Shown piece after piece: positions 33,400 to 41,675 of a stretch of DNA of 64,000 nucleotides. Below the pieces are notes generated by a model. The model was not told where the DNA came from and did no database searches. It saw only the letters and a list, made by a program, of their open reading frames with translations. The stretch lies in assembly GCA_024403955.1 (NCBI GenBank), contig JAKSQX010000001.1:61327-125326 (forward strand). The letters run 5' to 3'. The position numbers and the translations under genes were made by a program. The DNA is from Clostridia bacterium. Lineage in GTDB: Bacteria; Bacillota; Clostridia; Oscillospirales; Acutalibacteraceae. Numbering within the stretch: position 1 is the stretch's first letter; each line of letters opens with the position of its first letter.

Positions 33400-35186
33400 T
33401 GGATAACATGATTGGACTTAAAAGAACTAACTACTGCGGTGAGTTCAACGCTTCTTTCGTAGGTAAGGAAGTTGTAGTATGTGGTTGGGTCTCAAAACAG
33501 CGAGACCTCGGTTCTTTGATTTTTATAGACCTTCGCGACAGAACAGGTATTGTTCAGCTCGCATTTGATGATACAACTGACAAAGAGATTTTTGATAAAG
33601 CTTTCACTGCACGTTCAGAGTACGTGCTTATGGCTAAGGGCGTTGTTCGTGAGCGTTCATCAAAGAATCTTGAAATCCCAACTGGTGAGGTAGAAATTTT
33701 TGTATCTGACCTTCGAGTACTCGGTAAGTCTGAGACTCCTCCATTTGAGATTGTTGAGGACTGTAAGACAGACGAACTCATTCGTCTTAAGTATCGTTAC
33801 TTGGATCTTCGTAGACCTGACCTTCAGCAGAATATCTTGATGCGTCATAAGATTACAAAGATCACTCGTGACTTCTTCGATGAGAATGGTTTCATTGAGA
33901 TTGAAACTCCAATGCTCATCAAGTCAACTCCTGAAGGCGCTCGTGACTTCCTTGTTCCAAGCCGTCTTCACAATGGCGACTTCTATGCACTCCCACAGTC
34001 TCCACAGCTTTACAAGCAACTTTCAATGGTAGCTGGTTTTGACCGTTATATGCAGATTGCTCGCTGCTTCAGAGATGAGGACCTTCGTGCTGACCGTCAG
34101 CCAGAGTTCACACAGATTGACCTTGAGATGTCTTTCGTAGATATGGAGGACGTTCTTGATATCGGCGAGCGTTTTATGGTTCGCGTATTCAAGGAAGCAC
34201 TCGGTGTTGATGTACAGCTTCCACTTCCACGTCTCACATTTGATGAGGCAATGACACGCTTCGGCTCAGACAAGCCAGACACACGTTATGGTGAGGAACT
34301 CTATGACCTCTCTGATATCGTTAAGGACTGTGGATTTGGCGTATTTGAATCAGCTATCGCTGGTGGCGGTTCTGTTCGTGCAATCACAGTTAAGAACGGA
34401 GCTTCTACTTACACACGTAAGGAGATTGATAAGCTCACTGAGATGGCAAAGGGCATCGGTGCAAAGGGTCTCGCGTGGATTCGTTGGACAGATGAAGCTC
34501 TCGGCTCATCATTTGGCAAGTTCATCTCTGAGGATAAGATGCAGGAAATCCTTAAAGCTGGCGACATTGAACAGGGCGATGTAGCTTTAATCATTGGCGA
34601 CACAAACAATACTCACGTTATGAGTATCCTCGGTGCTCTTCGTCAGGAGACAGCTAAGAGAATGGGCATCGTTCCTCAGGATAAATATAACCTTCTTTGG
34701 ATTACAGAGTTCCCATTCTTCGAGTGGGATGAGGAACTCCAGACATTCGTTGCAATGCATCACCCATTTACAGCTCCTATGGATGACTGCCTCGACTATC
34801 TTGAGTCAGATAAAGCTAAGGTTCGTGCTAAGTGCTACGACCTTGTACTCAATGGTATTGAGCTCGCATCTGGTTCTATCCGTATCACAGATCCAGAACT
34901 TCAGTCACGTATTTTTGACCTTTTAGGCCTCAGCAAGGAAGAGGCACAGCAGAAGTTTGGTTATCTCCTTGATGCCTTCAAGTTCGGACCTCCACCTCAC
35001 GGTGGCATGGGCCTCGGCCTTGACCGTCTCATCATGCAGATGCTTCGCTGTGAAACTCTCCGTGATGTTATTGCTTATCCAAAGAATAAGGACGCAGTTG
35101 AACCAATGACTATGGCTCCAAGCTCAGTTGATAATGAACAGCTTAAGGAGCTCGGCATAAAGCTCGACCTCAAAACTGAAGAATAA
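33399..35186 (+). CDS. aspS: Aspartyl-tRNA synthetase
   Basis: The 595-residue class II enzyme has an N-terminal OB-fold anticodon-binding domain (about 1-110), motif 2 (FRDEDLRADRQPEFTQIDLEM), the long bacterial GAD insertion (about 290-420) and motif 3 (GMGLGLDRLIM). ARDF within the SxPEGARDF block and QSPQLYKQ bind aspartyl-adenylate. Length and order fit the bacterial type. A bidirectional terminator follows after 6 bases. Confidence 0.96.
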   Translation: MDNMIGLKRTNYCGEFNASFVGKEVVVCGWVSKQRDLGSLIFIDLRDRTGIVQLAFDDTTDKEIFDKAFTARSEYVLMAKGVVRERSSKNLEIPTGEVEIFVSDLRVLGKSETPPFEIVEDCKTDELIRLKYRYLDLRRPDLQQNILMRHKITKITRDFFDENGFIEIETPMLIKSTPEGARDFLVPSRLHNGDFYALPQSPQLYKQLSMVAGFDRYMQIARCFRDEDLRADRQPEFTQIDLEMSFVDMEDVLDIGERFMVRVFKEALGVDVQLPLPRLTFDEAMTRFGSDKPDTRYGEELYDLSDIVKDCGFGVFESAIAGGGSVRAITVKNGASTYTRKEIDKLTEMAKGIGAKGLAWIRWTDEALGSSFGKFISEDKMQEILKAGDIEQGDVALIIGDTNNTHVMSILGALRQETAKRMGIVPQDKYNLLWITEFPFFEWDEELQTFVAMHHPFTAPMDDCLDYLESDKAKVRAKCYDLVLNGIELASGSIRITDPELQSRIFDLLGLSKEEAQQKFGYLLDAFKFGPPPHGGMGLGLDRLIMQMLRCETLRDVIAYPKNKDAVEPMTMAPSSVDNEQLKELGIKLDLKTEE

Positions 35187-35192
35187 AAAAAT

Positions 35193-35226
35193 AAGACCCG
35201 CTCTTCCTGAGCGGGTCTTTTGTTTT
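35193..35226. terminator. Bidirectional terminator between aspS and the SDR gene
   Basis: An 11-bp stem, AAGACCCGCTC with GAGCGGGTCTT (35193-35203 and 35209-35219), has an A-run on the left and a T-run on the right, so it can serve the convergent genes on both strands. Confidence 0.9.
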
Positions 35227-35246
35227 GCGATTAATTAGATTTCTAA

Positions 35247-36275
35247 TTATTCACCCTTCATACCAAGAAGGTTAGCAGTACCTTCAACAGCAGCTACTGA
35301 AAGCTTGATTGAATCAAAGATAGCAGCTTCGATGTCATCTGGTGTAGCACCAAGAGACTCAGCAATACCTGTGTCGATGAAGATATCATCGCCCATGAGG
35401 TCAGCTGTTGTAAAGAGTGATGTACCAGACTCGATGTTTCTCTTCTTGTAATCTCTAAGAATACCGAAGAGACCGAGCTTCATTGCTACTGGTGGTACAT
35501 AGAGGATTGGACGGTTAGCGCCCATGCCACGTGCGTTGTAAACGATCTTGAGGAATGGACCCCACTTCATGTTGTAGCAAGCGCATGGAAGAGCTTCGTA
35601 ACCCTTTGACTCACGTGTAGCAGAACCACAGATGCATTCACCAACCTGACGGCATGTAAGCATTGCAGTACCGCCCCATGGATACATTGTGAATGGCCAC
35701 TTATCCATCATCTTAATCTTGTCGATGAGGATTGTCCATACTGGACGACGGCCTGGCTGTGTACCAAAGATGTATGGAAGTTCAAGAACGTCTACTGAGA
35801 AGTTCTCGTCGCAAGAATCCTTGCAGAACTGCTCCTGAGCGAGTCTTGACTGGATGTATGGGTTTCTATCGCTGCGATAGTCTGGCTTCTCTGGGTGCAT
35901 CTTTGCCCAATAAGCGAAGTAAGAACCAAGAACTGTAGCGTGCTTTACGCCAGCTTTCTTAGCGATTGGGAAGATTCTCTCAAGAGGAGCAATATTGAAC
36001 TTATGGTACTTAGGAAGAACTGGTGCTTCCATCTCAACGCGCTCGTCTACGCCTGCTGCGAATACGAATGCGTCAGCACCCTTAAGCCACTTTTCAATGT
36101 CAGCATCAGACCACTTGTTGATGTCCTGGAAGATAATTTCCATTTCTTCTGGGATAGGAGCTCCCTCTGGAAGTGGAGGAAGAGCAAGTGTTGATACCTG
36201 ATGTCCCTTTGCGATCATAACCTTTGCTGCTTCTGCACCAAGGAGGCCTGTACCGCCGATCATGCAAATTTTCAT
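35247..36275 (-). CDS. NAD(P)-dependent epimerase/dehydratase-like SDR protein
   Basis: The 342-residue protein starts with the extended SDR nucleotide-binding motif GGTGLLG (7-13). Ser118 lies in the expected place, but the active-site YxxxK reads Y140-IQS-R144, so the catalytic lysine is replaced by arginine. The C-terminal part (GRRPVWTILIDKI, MYPWGGTAMLTCRQVGECI) is the substrate lobe. The lack of lysine suggests changed catalysis or a binding role, which is inference. Its promoter (TTGACT, 17 bases, TAAAAT) and an AAAGGAGTTG site support the start. It is a single gene, divergent from the EF-G paralogue. Confidence 0.75.
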   Translation of the reverse strand: MKICMIGGTGLLGAEAAKVMIAKGHQVSTLALPPLPEGAPIPEEMEIIFQDINKWSDADIEKWLKGADAFVFAAGVDERVEMEAPVLPKYHKFNIAPLERIFPIAKKAGVKHATVLGSYFAYWAKMHPEKPDYRSDRNPYIQSRLAQEQFCKDSCDENFSVDVLELPYIFGTQPGRRPVWTILIDKIKMMDKWPFTMYPWGGTAMLTCRQVGECICGSATRESKGYEALPCACYNMKWGPFLKIVYNARGMGANRPILYVPPVAMKLGLFGILRDYKKRNIESGTSLFTTADLMGDDIFIDTGIAESLGATPDDIEAAIFDSIKLSVAAVEGTANLLGMKGE

Positions 36276-36321
36276 AATATAACAACTCCTTTAAAAAATG
36301 CATTTTTCTTTTTGCCTTTAT

Positions 36322-36350
36322 ATTTTAGTCATTTGTTAATATAAAGTCAA
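36322..36350 (-). promoter_or_regulatory. Promoter of the SDR gene
   Basis: On the minus strand TTGACT (36345-36350) and TAAAAT (36322-36327) are 17 bases apart. A 14-bp perfect palindrome, TAAATGTACATTTA (36377-36390), lies 27 bases upstream of the -35 box. Confidence 0.75.
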
Positions 36351-36448
36351 TTGAATAAATGGTTAAATATTCTTTTTAAATGTACATTTAATTATAAAAG
36401 TATTACATATATACAAAAATGGGGTTCAATTTTCTCCACTTTAAAGTG

Positions 36449-36478
36449 TTGAAACCCCTTATATTATAGTGTTATACT
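36449..36478 (+). promoter_or_regulatory. Putative promoter of the EF-G paralogue
   Basis: TTGAAA (36449-36454) and TATACT (36473-36478) are separated by 18 bases. The -35 box lies inside the right arm of the hairpin at 36421-36458, so a DNA-binding factor or the structure itself could affect initiation. Confidence 0.55.
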
Positions 36479-36533
36479 TATACTACTTTTCTGTATCGGA
36501 ATTTATACGTTTAACATATAGGAGGTAACAATT

Positions 36534-38606
36534 ATGAAAACTTATAATTCTAGCAGTATCCGAAACATTGCGGTAGCTGGCCACGCAGGACGCGGTAAAA
36601 CTACTCTTTGTGAGGCAATGCTCTATGTGGCCGGAGCAACTGACAGACTTGGTAAGGTAGCAGACGGAACCACAGTAATGGACTTCGACCCAGAAGAAAA
36701 GAAACGTGGCGCTTCCCTTATGAGTGCTGTAGCTAGCCTTGAATGGAAAGACATTAAGCTCAACATTATCGACACTCCGGGTCTCTTTGACTTCGCAGGT
36801 GGCCTTTCAGAGGCAGCTCGTGCTGCTGGCTGTATGGTTATCGTAACAGACGCTGAAAAAGCAAAGTATGACGTTGGTGCTGAGAAGGCTTTCGAAGCTG
36901 CACAGGCTCGTAACCTCTCAACAATGTTCGTAATTAACAAGACTGATGCTGAAAACGCTAACTTTGGCGACCTCTTTGAGGAGCTTCAGGCAATCCATGG
37001 AACAAAACTCTGCCCAGTAGTAGTTCCATACATTGAAGACGGAAAAATCAAGGCACTTGTAGACTTCGGTCAGAACAAGGCTTTCACATATTCAAACGGC
37101 AAGGCTTCTGAAATCGCAATGCCATCAAGCGCAAAGCTCGACGCTATGCGTGACATGTTCAACGAATCAGTAGCTGGTGCTTCTGAGGAACTTATGGAGA
37201 AGTTCTTCGAGGGCGAAGCATTCACAGAGAAGGAAGTTCAGGAAGGACTTCTTGAAGGTGTTACAAATGGTGACATCTATCCTGTATTTGCTTGCTCAGG
37301 TCTCACTCTTGAAGGTGTTGACCTCCTTCTTTCTGGTATTACTCATCTTCTTCCTGCAGCTGCAGCTAAGACAGGTGAAGTAGCACTTGATGCAAGCGAC
37401 AAAGAAGTTGCTCTTAAGTGCGACCCAGCAGGCCCACTTGCAGCAATTTGCTTTAAGACAATCGCTGACCCATTCGTAGGTAAGCTCTCATACGTTAAGG
37501 TTGTTTCTGGCGAGATCAAGGGTGATACACCTATCTACAATGCTCGCACAGGTAAGACAGAGCGTTTCGGTAAAATCCTCTATCCACACGGTGGAAAGCA
37601 GGAAGATGGCACATCTATCACAGCTGGTGATATCGCTATCCTTACAAAGCTCGATGGTCTTAAGACAGGTGACACAATCTCATCTGAAAAGCAGCCTCTT
37701 ACACTTAAGGGTCTCAACCTTCCAAATCCATGTATGCCAATGGCAGTTTATGCAACAAAGAAGGGTGAAGAAGAGAAGATTGCTCAGGGTCTCATCAAAC
37801 TTATGGACGAGGACCCAACAATCACATTTGGTACAAACACAGAGACAAAAGAGCAGGTTCTCAAGGGCCTCGGTGAACAGCATATCAACGTTGTTATCGG
37901 TAAACTTAAGGCTAAGTTTGGTGTAGACGTTGAACTTAAGGCTCCAAAGGTAGCTTACAGAGAAGCTATCAAGAAGACAGTAGAAGTACAGGGCCGTTAT
38001 AAGAAGCAGTCTGGTGGACATGGCCAGTTCGGTGATGTTTGGATTCGCTTCGAGCCTTGTAATGATCCTGGTCTTACATTTGCAGAGGAAGTATTCGGTG
38101 GTTCAGTACCAAAGAACTTCTTCCCAGCAGTTGAAAAGGGTCTTTTGGATTCTATCGAGCACGGTGTACTCGCTGGCTTCCCAATGGTAGGTCTTAAGGC
38201 TACTCTCTATGATGGTTCTTACCACCCAGTAGACTCTTCAGAAATGTCATTCAAGACAGCTGCATCACTTGCTTATAAGGATGGTATTCCAAAGGCAAGT
38301 CCTGTAATTCTTGAACCAGTTGTAAGCCTCAATGTTCTCGTTCCTGACGACAACATGGGTGATATCATGGGCGACCTTACAAAGCGTCGTGGCCGTGTAC
38401 TTGGTATGGAACCAGCAGCTGGTAAGCCTGGTATGCAGCAGCTTGTAGCTGAAGCTCCAGAAGCTGAACTTGCTGACTTCCCAACAGTTCTTCGTTCAAC
38501 AACAAAGGGCAGAGGCTCTTTCACACAGGAATTTGCTCGTTATGACGAGTGTCCAAACGAAGTAGCTCAGAAAGTTATCGAAGCTTACAAGGCAGAAGAG
38601 GAATAA
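36534..38606 (+). CDS. EF-G paralogue (EF-G-2/FusA-like translation GTPase)
   Basis: The 690-residue protein has all EF-G domains in order: G domain (1-290), domain II (about 300-390), III, IV (VAYREAIKKTVEVQGRYKKQSGGHGQFGDVWI, with the translocation tip SGGHGQFGDV) and V. G1 is GHAGRGKTT and G4 is NKTD, both intact. G2 is RGASL instead of RGITI, and G3 is DTPGLFDF instead of DTPGHVDF, so the catalytic His is Leu84. This matches the EF-G-2 class rather than the main fusA. It is a single gene with its own terminator. The canonical EF-G is presumably elsewhere. Role: probably a conditional translocation factor, or a paralogue with low GTP hydrolysis. Confidence 0.88.
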   Translation: MKTYNSSSIRNIAVAGHAGRGKTTLCEAMLYVAGATDRLGKVADGTTVMDFDPEEKKRGASLMSAVASLEWKDIKLNIIDTPGLFDFAGGLSEAARAAGCMVIVTDAEKAKYDVGAEKAFEAAQARNLSTMFVINKTDAENANFGDLFEELQAIHGTKLCPVVVPYIEDGKIKALVDFGQNKAFTYSNGKASEIAMPSSAKLDAMRDMFNESVAGASEELMEKFFEGEAFTEKEVQEGLLEGVTNGDIYPVFACSGLTLEGVDLLLSGITHLLPAAAAKTGEVALDASDKEVALKCDPAGPLAAICFKTIADPFVGKLSYVKVVSGEIKGDTPIYNARTGKTERFGKILYPHGGKQEDGTSITAGDIAILTKLDGLKTGDTISSEKQPLTLKGLNLPNPCMPMAVYATKKGEEEKIAQGLIKLMDEDPTITFGTNTETKEQVLKGLGEQHINVVIGKLKAKFGVDVELKAPKVAYREAIKKTVEVQGRYKKQSGGHGQFGDVWIRFEPCNDPGLTFAEEVFGGSVPKNFFPAVEKGLLDSIEHGVLAGFPMVGLKATLYDGSYHPVDSSEMSFKTAASLAYKDGIPKASPVILEPVVSLNVLVPDDNMGDIMGDLTKRRGRVLGMEPAAGKPGMQQLVAEAPEAELADFPTVLRSTTKGRGSFTQEFARYDECPNEVAQKVIEAYKAEEE

Positions 38607-38638
38607 TCGGAAATTAAAAGAGGAGAATTCCTATAAAG

Positions 38639-38680
38639 GGGAGCGACCAGTATTTTTGCTGGCCGCTCCTTTTTTGTTTA
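38639..38680 (+). terminator. Terminator of the EF-G paralogue
   Basis: GGAGCGACCAG (38639-38650 region) pairs with CTGGCCGCTCC (38659-38669) with one mismatch, followed by TTTTTTGTTT. Confidence 0.85.
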
Positions 38681-38688
38681 AAAACTCT

Positions 38689-38717
38689 TTGACATTAGTA
38701 TATAAAAGTGTTAATAT
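38689..38717 (+). promoter_or_regulatory. Promoter of the ThrE-type exporter operon
   Basis: TTGACA (38689-38694) and TAATAT (38712-38717) are exactly 17 bases apart. Confidence 0.8.
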
Positions 38718-38782
38718 TCCTTTGCTTATTTTACTATATAAGGTATTATTATATTAAATAAATCTATGTGGAGGTGAATCTT

Positions 38783-39547
38783 TTGGAGAGAAGCAGAGCA
38801 GAAGCTTATGAGTTCTTATCTATCGCGCTTGAAATGGGCGAGGCATTGCTGGTCTGTGGTGCTGAAGTCAACAGGGTTGAAGATACTATTTCTCGAATGG
38901 GAATTGCATATGGCGCTCTTGAGATGAATGTTTTTGTTATTACAACTTCAATTGTTGTAACAATGGAACTCTCTGACGGTAACAGTATTACCCTTACTCG
39001 CCGAATCAATTCACCTGGCAGCACAGACTTTAGGAGGCTTGCACGTATCAATAATGTCAGCAGACATTTTTGTAAGGACCCTATGCCTCTTGATATTTTG
39101 AGATCAGAATATGAGAATGCAAATCGTCCAACTACGAAGCCTATTCGTATGTATATAGGAAGCGCTCTCGCTGCTGGTGCTTTTGCAGTCTTCTTTGGTG
39201 GTAATGTTTGGGATGGTTTAATTGCTGCCCTCTTTGGAGTTCTTATTTGTTTCTTTCAAAGAGAGCTTCAACCACTTTCACCAAACACTATTGTTTATAA
39301 CATTACAAGTTCGTTTGTTGTGGGACTTGGAATTTGCCTCCTTGCGAGGTTTATCCCAGTACTCAACATGGATAAAATCATGATAGGCGACATAATGTTG
39401 CTCATCCCAGGAGTTGCAATGACTAACGCAATTCGTGATATCTTAGTAGGGGATACGATGTCAGGTACGATGCGTGTCATTGAGTCAGTCATGTGGGCAG
39501 GAGCAATAGCTGCTGGATTCATTATGGCATTTTGGATTGTGTGGTGA
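38783..39547 (+). CDS. ThrE-family exporter, N-terminal half protein (YjjP-like)
   Basis: The 254-residue protein has a soluble region with the family's ALEMGEALLVCGAEVNRVEDTI and RINSPGSTDFRRLARIN blocks, followed by about five membrane helices (about 125-254). It corresponds to the DUF1212/ThrE N-terminal part; together with the next gene it forms a two-subunit version of the threonine/serine or dicarboxylate exporter, similar to YjjP-YjjB. The TTG at 38783 lies 5 bases after GGAGGTGA; a GTG at 38768 is upstream of that site and is rejected. Confidence 0.85.
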   Translation: MERSRAEAYEFLSIALEMGEALLVCGAEVNRVEDTISRMGIAYGALEMNVFVITTSIVVTMELSDGNSITLTRRINSPGSTDFRRLARINNVSRHFCKDPMPLDILRSEYENANRPTTKPIRMYIGSALAAGAFAVFFGGNVWDGLIAALFGVLICFFQRELQPLSPNTIVYNITSSFVVGLGICLLARFIPVLNMDKIMIGDIMLLIPGVAMTNAIRDILVGDTMSGTMRVIESVMWAGAIAAGFIMAFWIVW

Positions 39548-39551
39548 GCGT

Positions 39552-40004
39552 ATGACAACAGAAATGATTATTCAAATTCTTATGGCAGCGCTCGGTTCAC
39601 TCGGTTTTTCACTCCTCTACAGACTCAGACCGGAGCACTTGCCTCTTGCTACAGTAGGTGGCGCATTCGTTTGGGGCATCTATCTTTTAGGCCTCAACCT
39701 TACAGAGAATATTTTTGCCGCATGTATGATGGCATCTATCTTCTGTACTCTCTATTCTGAAGTTCTTGCAAAGTTTCAAAAGACTCCTGCAACAGTTATG
39801 CTTATTCCTTCGATTATTCCTCTAATTCCAGGAAGTGCTCTTTATTACACAATGAGTTACCTTGTTCAGAGGGATCTTTCACAGGCTTGGTATTATGCAA
39901 GGCTTACTTTCCAGTATGCTCTTGCTATTGCGCTTGGAATAAGTTTGGTATGGACAATCTGGGCGGTTCTTTTCCAAAGAAAGAATCAACCAAGGGATAA
40001 TTAA
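39552..40004 (+). CDS. ThrE-family exporter, C-terminal half protein (YjjB-like)
   Basis: The 150-residue protein has about four to five membrane helices. The blocks GSLGFSLLYRLRPEHLPLATVGGAFVW (in part), EVLAKFQKTPATVMLIPSIIPLIPGSALYYTM match the ThrE_2/YjjB family. The ATG at 39552 follows the stop of its partner by 4 bases. Both halves are needed for transport in the split systems known; the exported substrate here is not known. It ends 24 bases before the next gene. Confidence 0.85.
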   Translation: MTTEMIIQILMAALGSLGFSLLYRLRPEHLPLATVGGAFVWGIYLLGLNLTENIFAACMMASIFCTLYSEVLAKFQKTPATVMLIPSIIPLIPGSALYYTMSYLVQRDLSQAWYYARLTFQYALAIALGISLVWTIWAVLFQRKNQPRDN

Positions 40005-40028
40005 GATTTCAGAAAAGGGGAAAATGTT

Positions 40029-40754
40029 ATGAAAATCTTATCATTCATCTTTTTAGCACTCGGTTTCTTATTTCTTGCATGGTTCTGCAAGGAAAGAGTT
40101 AAGGGCTTCTCACCTAAGGCAGTTGTTTTAAAGTCACTCGCTTCAGCTTGCTTTATGGGCATTGCAATCTCTGCTCTTTTTGCTTCAGCATCAGGAACAA
40201 TGAGCACATTTGGATTCTTCGTAATCTTTGGCCTTCTCTTTGGCCTCTTCGGAGATATCTGGCTTGATCTTAAATGGGTTTATCCAAATGATGTAAAGAT
40301 TTGGACATTCTCTGGTTTCTACGTATTTGCTGTACAGCATGTACTTATTGCAATCGGTCTTTTCTTGAACTTCATCATCGGTATGGAGTCAAAGTATGTT
40401 CTTATCTGTGTAGCAACTATCGTTGTTGGCGTTGCTGCTGGTATCTTAAATGTACTCTTCCTTGAAAAGCCAATGAAGCTCAACTATGGCGACTATAAGA
40501 AGGTATCTGGTTTCTACGGTGGCATTCTTATCTCAATGCCTCTTCTTACACTCGCTCTTGCAATTATGTTTGGTTTCCACAACATTGCAATTGACCTTAT
40601 GTTTGCTGGTGAGGTATTCTTCCTCATCTCTGACCTCATCCTCTCAGGCACATACTTTGGCGAGGGCAAGGACAGACCAATCGATGTTATCTTAAATCAC
40701 GGAACTTACTATTTAGGTCAGTTCCTTATCGCACTCTCACTTCTCTTTATCTAA
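40029..40754 (+). CDS. YhhN-family membrane protein (lysoplasmalogenase-like)
   Basis: The 241-residue protein has about seven to eight hydrophobic helices. GLLFGLFGDIWLDLK and FLISDLILSGTYF carry the conserved Asp residues of the YhhN/TMEM86 family, and NHGTYYLGQFLIALSL is the last helix. TMEM86B is a lysoplasmalogenase; many anaerobic Clostridia make plasmalogens, so a membrane-lipid role is plausible. It lies 24 bases after the exporter genes and 38 bases before the permease gene. Confidence 0.75.
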   Translation: MKILSFIFLALGFLFLAWFCKERVKGFSPKAVVLKSLASACFMGIAISALFASASGTMSTFGFFVIFGLLFGLFGDIWLDLKWVYPNDVKIWTFSGFYVFAVQHVLIAIGLFLNFIIGMESKYVLICVATIVVGVAAGILNVLFLEKPMKLNYGDYKKVSGFYGGILISMPLLTLALAIMFGFHNIAIDLMFAGEVFFLISDLILSGTYFGEGKDRPIDVILNHGTYYLGQFLIALSLLFI

Positions 40755-40792
40755 TCGAGAGGTAATAGATTATATTTTGAAGGATTTTTAGA

Positions 40793-41665
40793 ATGAAAGA
40801 GTTAATACTCGACATTTTAATAGACGTCTGTAAGGACACTTTGAAGCTTGTGCCTTTCCTTTTCCTCACATATCTCGCAATGGAGTATGTTGAGCATAAG
40901 GCAGGCGAGAAGGTGAAGAAAAGAATCGCAAAGTCTGGACACTACGGCCCAGCAGTCGGAGCACTGCTCGGCGCAGTCCCACAGTGCGGATTCTCAGCCG
41001 CTGCTTCGAGCCTCTACGCGGGCCGAGTAATTACTGTCGGCACGCTCATGGCAGTGTATCTTTCAACATCAGATGAGATGCTTCCAATCTTCTTATCAGA
41101 ACAGGTGCCAGCCTTGGATATCTTGAAGGTTTTGGGACTTAAAGTTCTCCTAGGACTTGTTGCTGGCTTTATGCTCGACTTTGGTGTACGCCATTTTTAT
41201 AAAGGTAAGAAACCAGATGGCCCAGAGATTCATCATCTCTGCGAGCATGACCACTGTAACTGTGAAGAGGAGGGCATCTTTAAGTCTGCTGTTCATCATA
41301 CCCTTCAAATTACAGGATTTATATTTTTAATTTCGCTCGTACTCAGTTTTGTTGTTGAATTTGTTGGCGCTGAAGCGCTTGGCAACTTCATTACTAACAA
41401 ACCGATTATCGGCGAATTAATCGCTGGACTCATCGGCCTTATTCCAAATTGCGCCGCATCTGTTGTTGTCACTCAGCTTTACCTTGAAGGTGTCCTTGGC
41501 TTCGGCGCCATGATGAGTGGCCTTCTTGTTGGAGCGGGTATTGGTATCCTTGTTCTCATTCGTATGAATGAGGATAAGAAAAAGAATGCTCAGATAATTG
41601 GCATTCTCTATGGTTTCGGTGTAATCTTCGGAATTTTAATCGAACTTTTAGGTATTGGAATATAG
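40793..41665 (+). CDS. ArsP_2-type permease (putative manganese or heavy-metal exporter)
   Basis: The 290-residue protein has about eight to ten membrane helices in two related halves: the first with GALLGAVPQCGFSAAASSLYAGR and the second with GLIGLIPNCAASVVVTQLY. This pseudo-duplication and the Pro-Gln/Asn-Cys signature are typical of the ArsP_2 group, annotated in databases as putative manganese transporters. Between the halves is a Cys/His loop, HHLCEHDHCNCEEE (about 146-159), that could bind metal. It is followed 10 bases later by pyruvate kinase. The metal is not determined by sequence. Confidence 0.8.
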   Translation: MKELILDILIDVCKDTLKLVPFLFLTYLAMEYVEHKAGEKVKKRIAKSGHYGPAVGALLGAVPQCGFSAAASSLYAGRVITVGTLMAVYLSTSDEMLPIFLSEQVPALDILKVLGLKVLLGLVAGFMLDFGVRHFYKGKKPDGPEIHHLCEHDHCNCEEEGIFKSAVHHTLQITGFIFLISLVLSFVVEFVGAEALGNFITNKPIIGELIAGLIGLIPNCAASVVVTQLYLEGVLGFGAMMSGLLVGAGIGILVLIRMNEDKKKNAQIIGILYGFGVIFGILIELLGIGI

Positions 41666-41675
41666 GAGGTGCAAA

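Larger units (their letters stand above)
36276..36533. other. Intergenic region between divergent SDR and EF-G paralogue genes
   Basis: This 258-base, AT-rich stretch holds the SDR promoter on the minus strand, the palindrome at 36377-36390, a hairpin of GGGGTTCAA (36421-36429) with TTGAAACCCC (36449-36458, one bulged A) enclosing the palindrome CACTTTAAAGTG (36437-36448), and a putative promoter for the EF-G paralogue. No open reading frame of note is seen. Confidence 0.6.
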
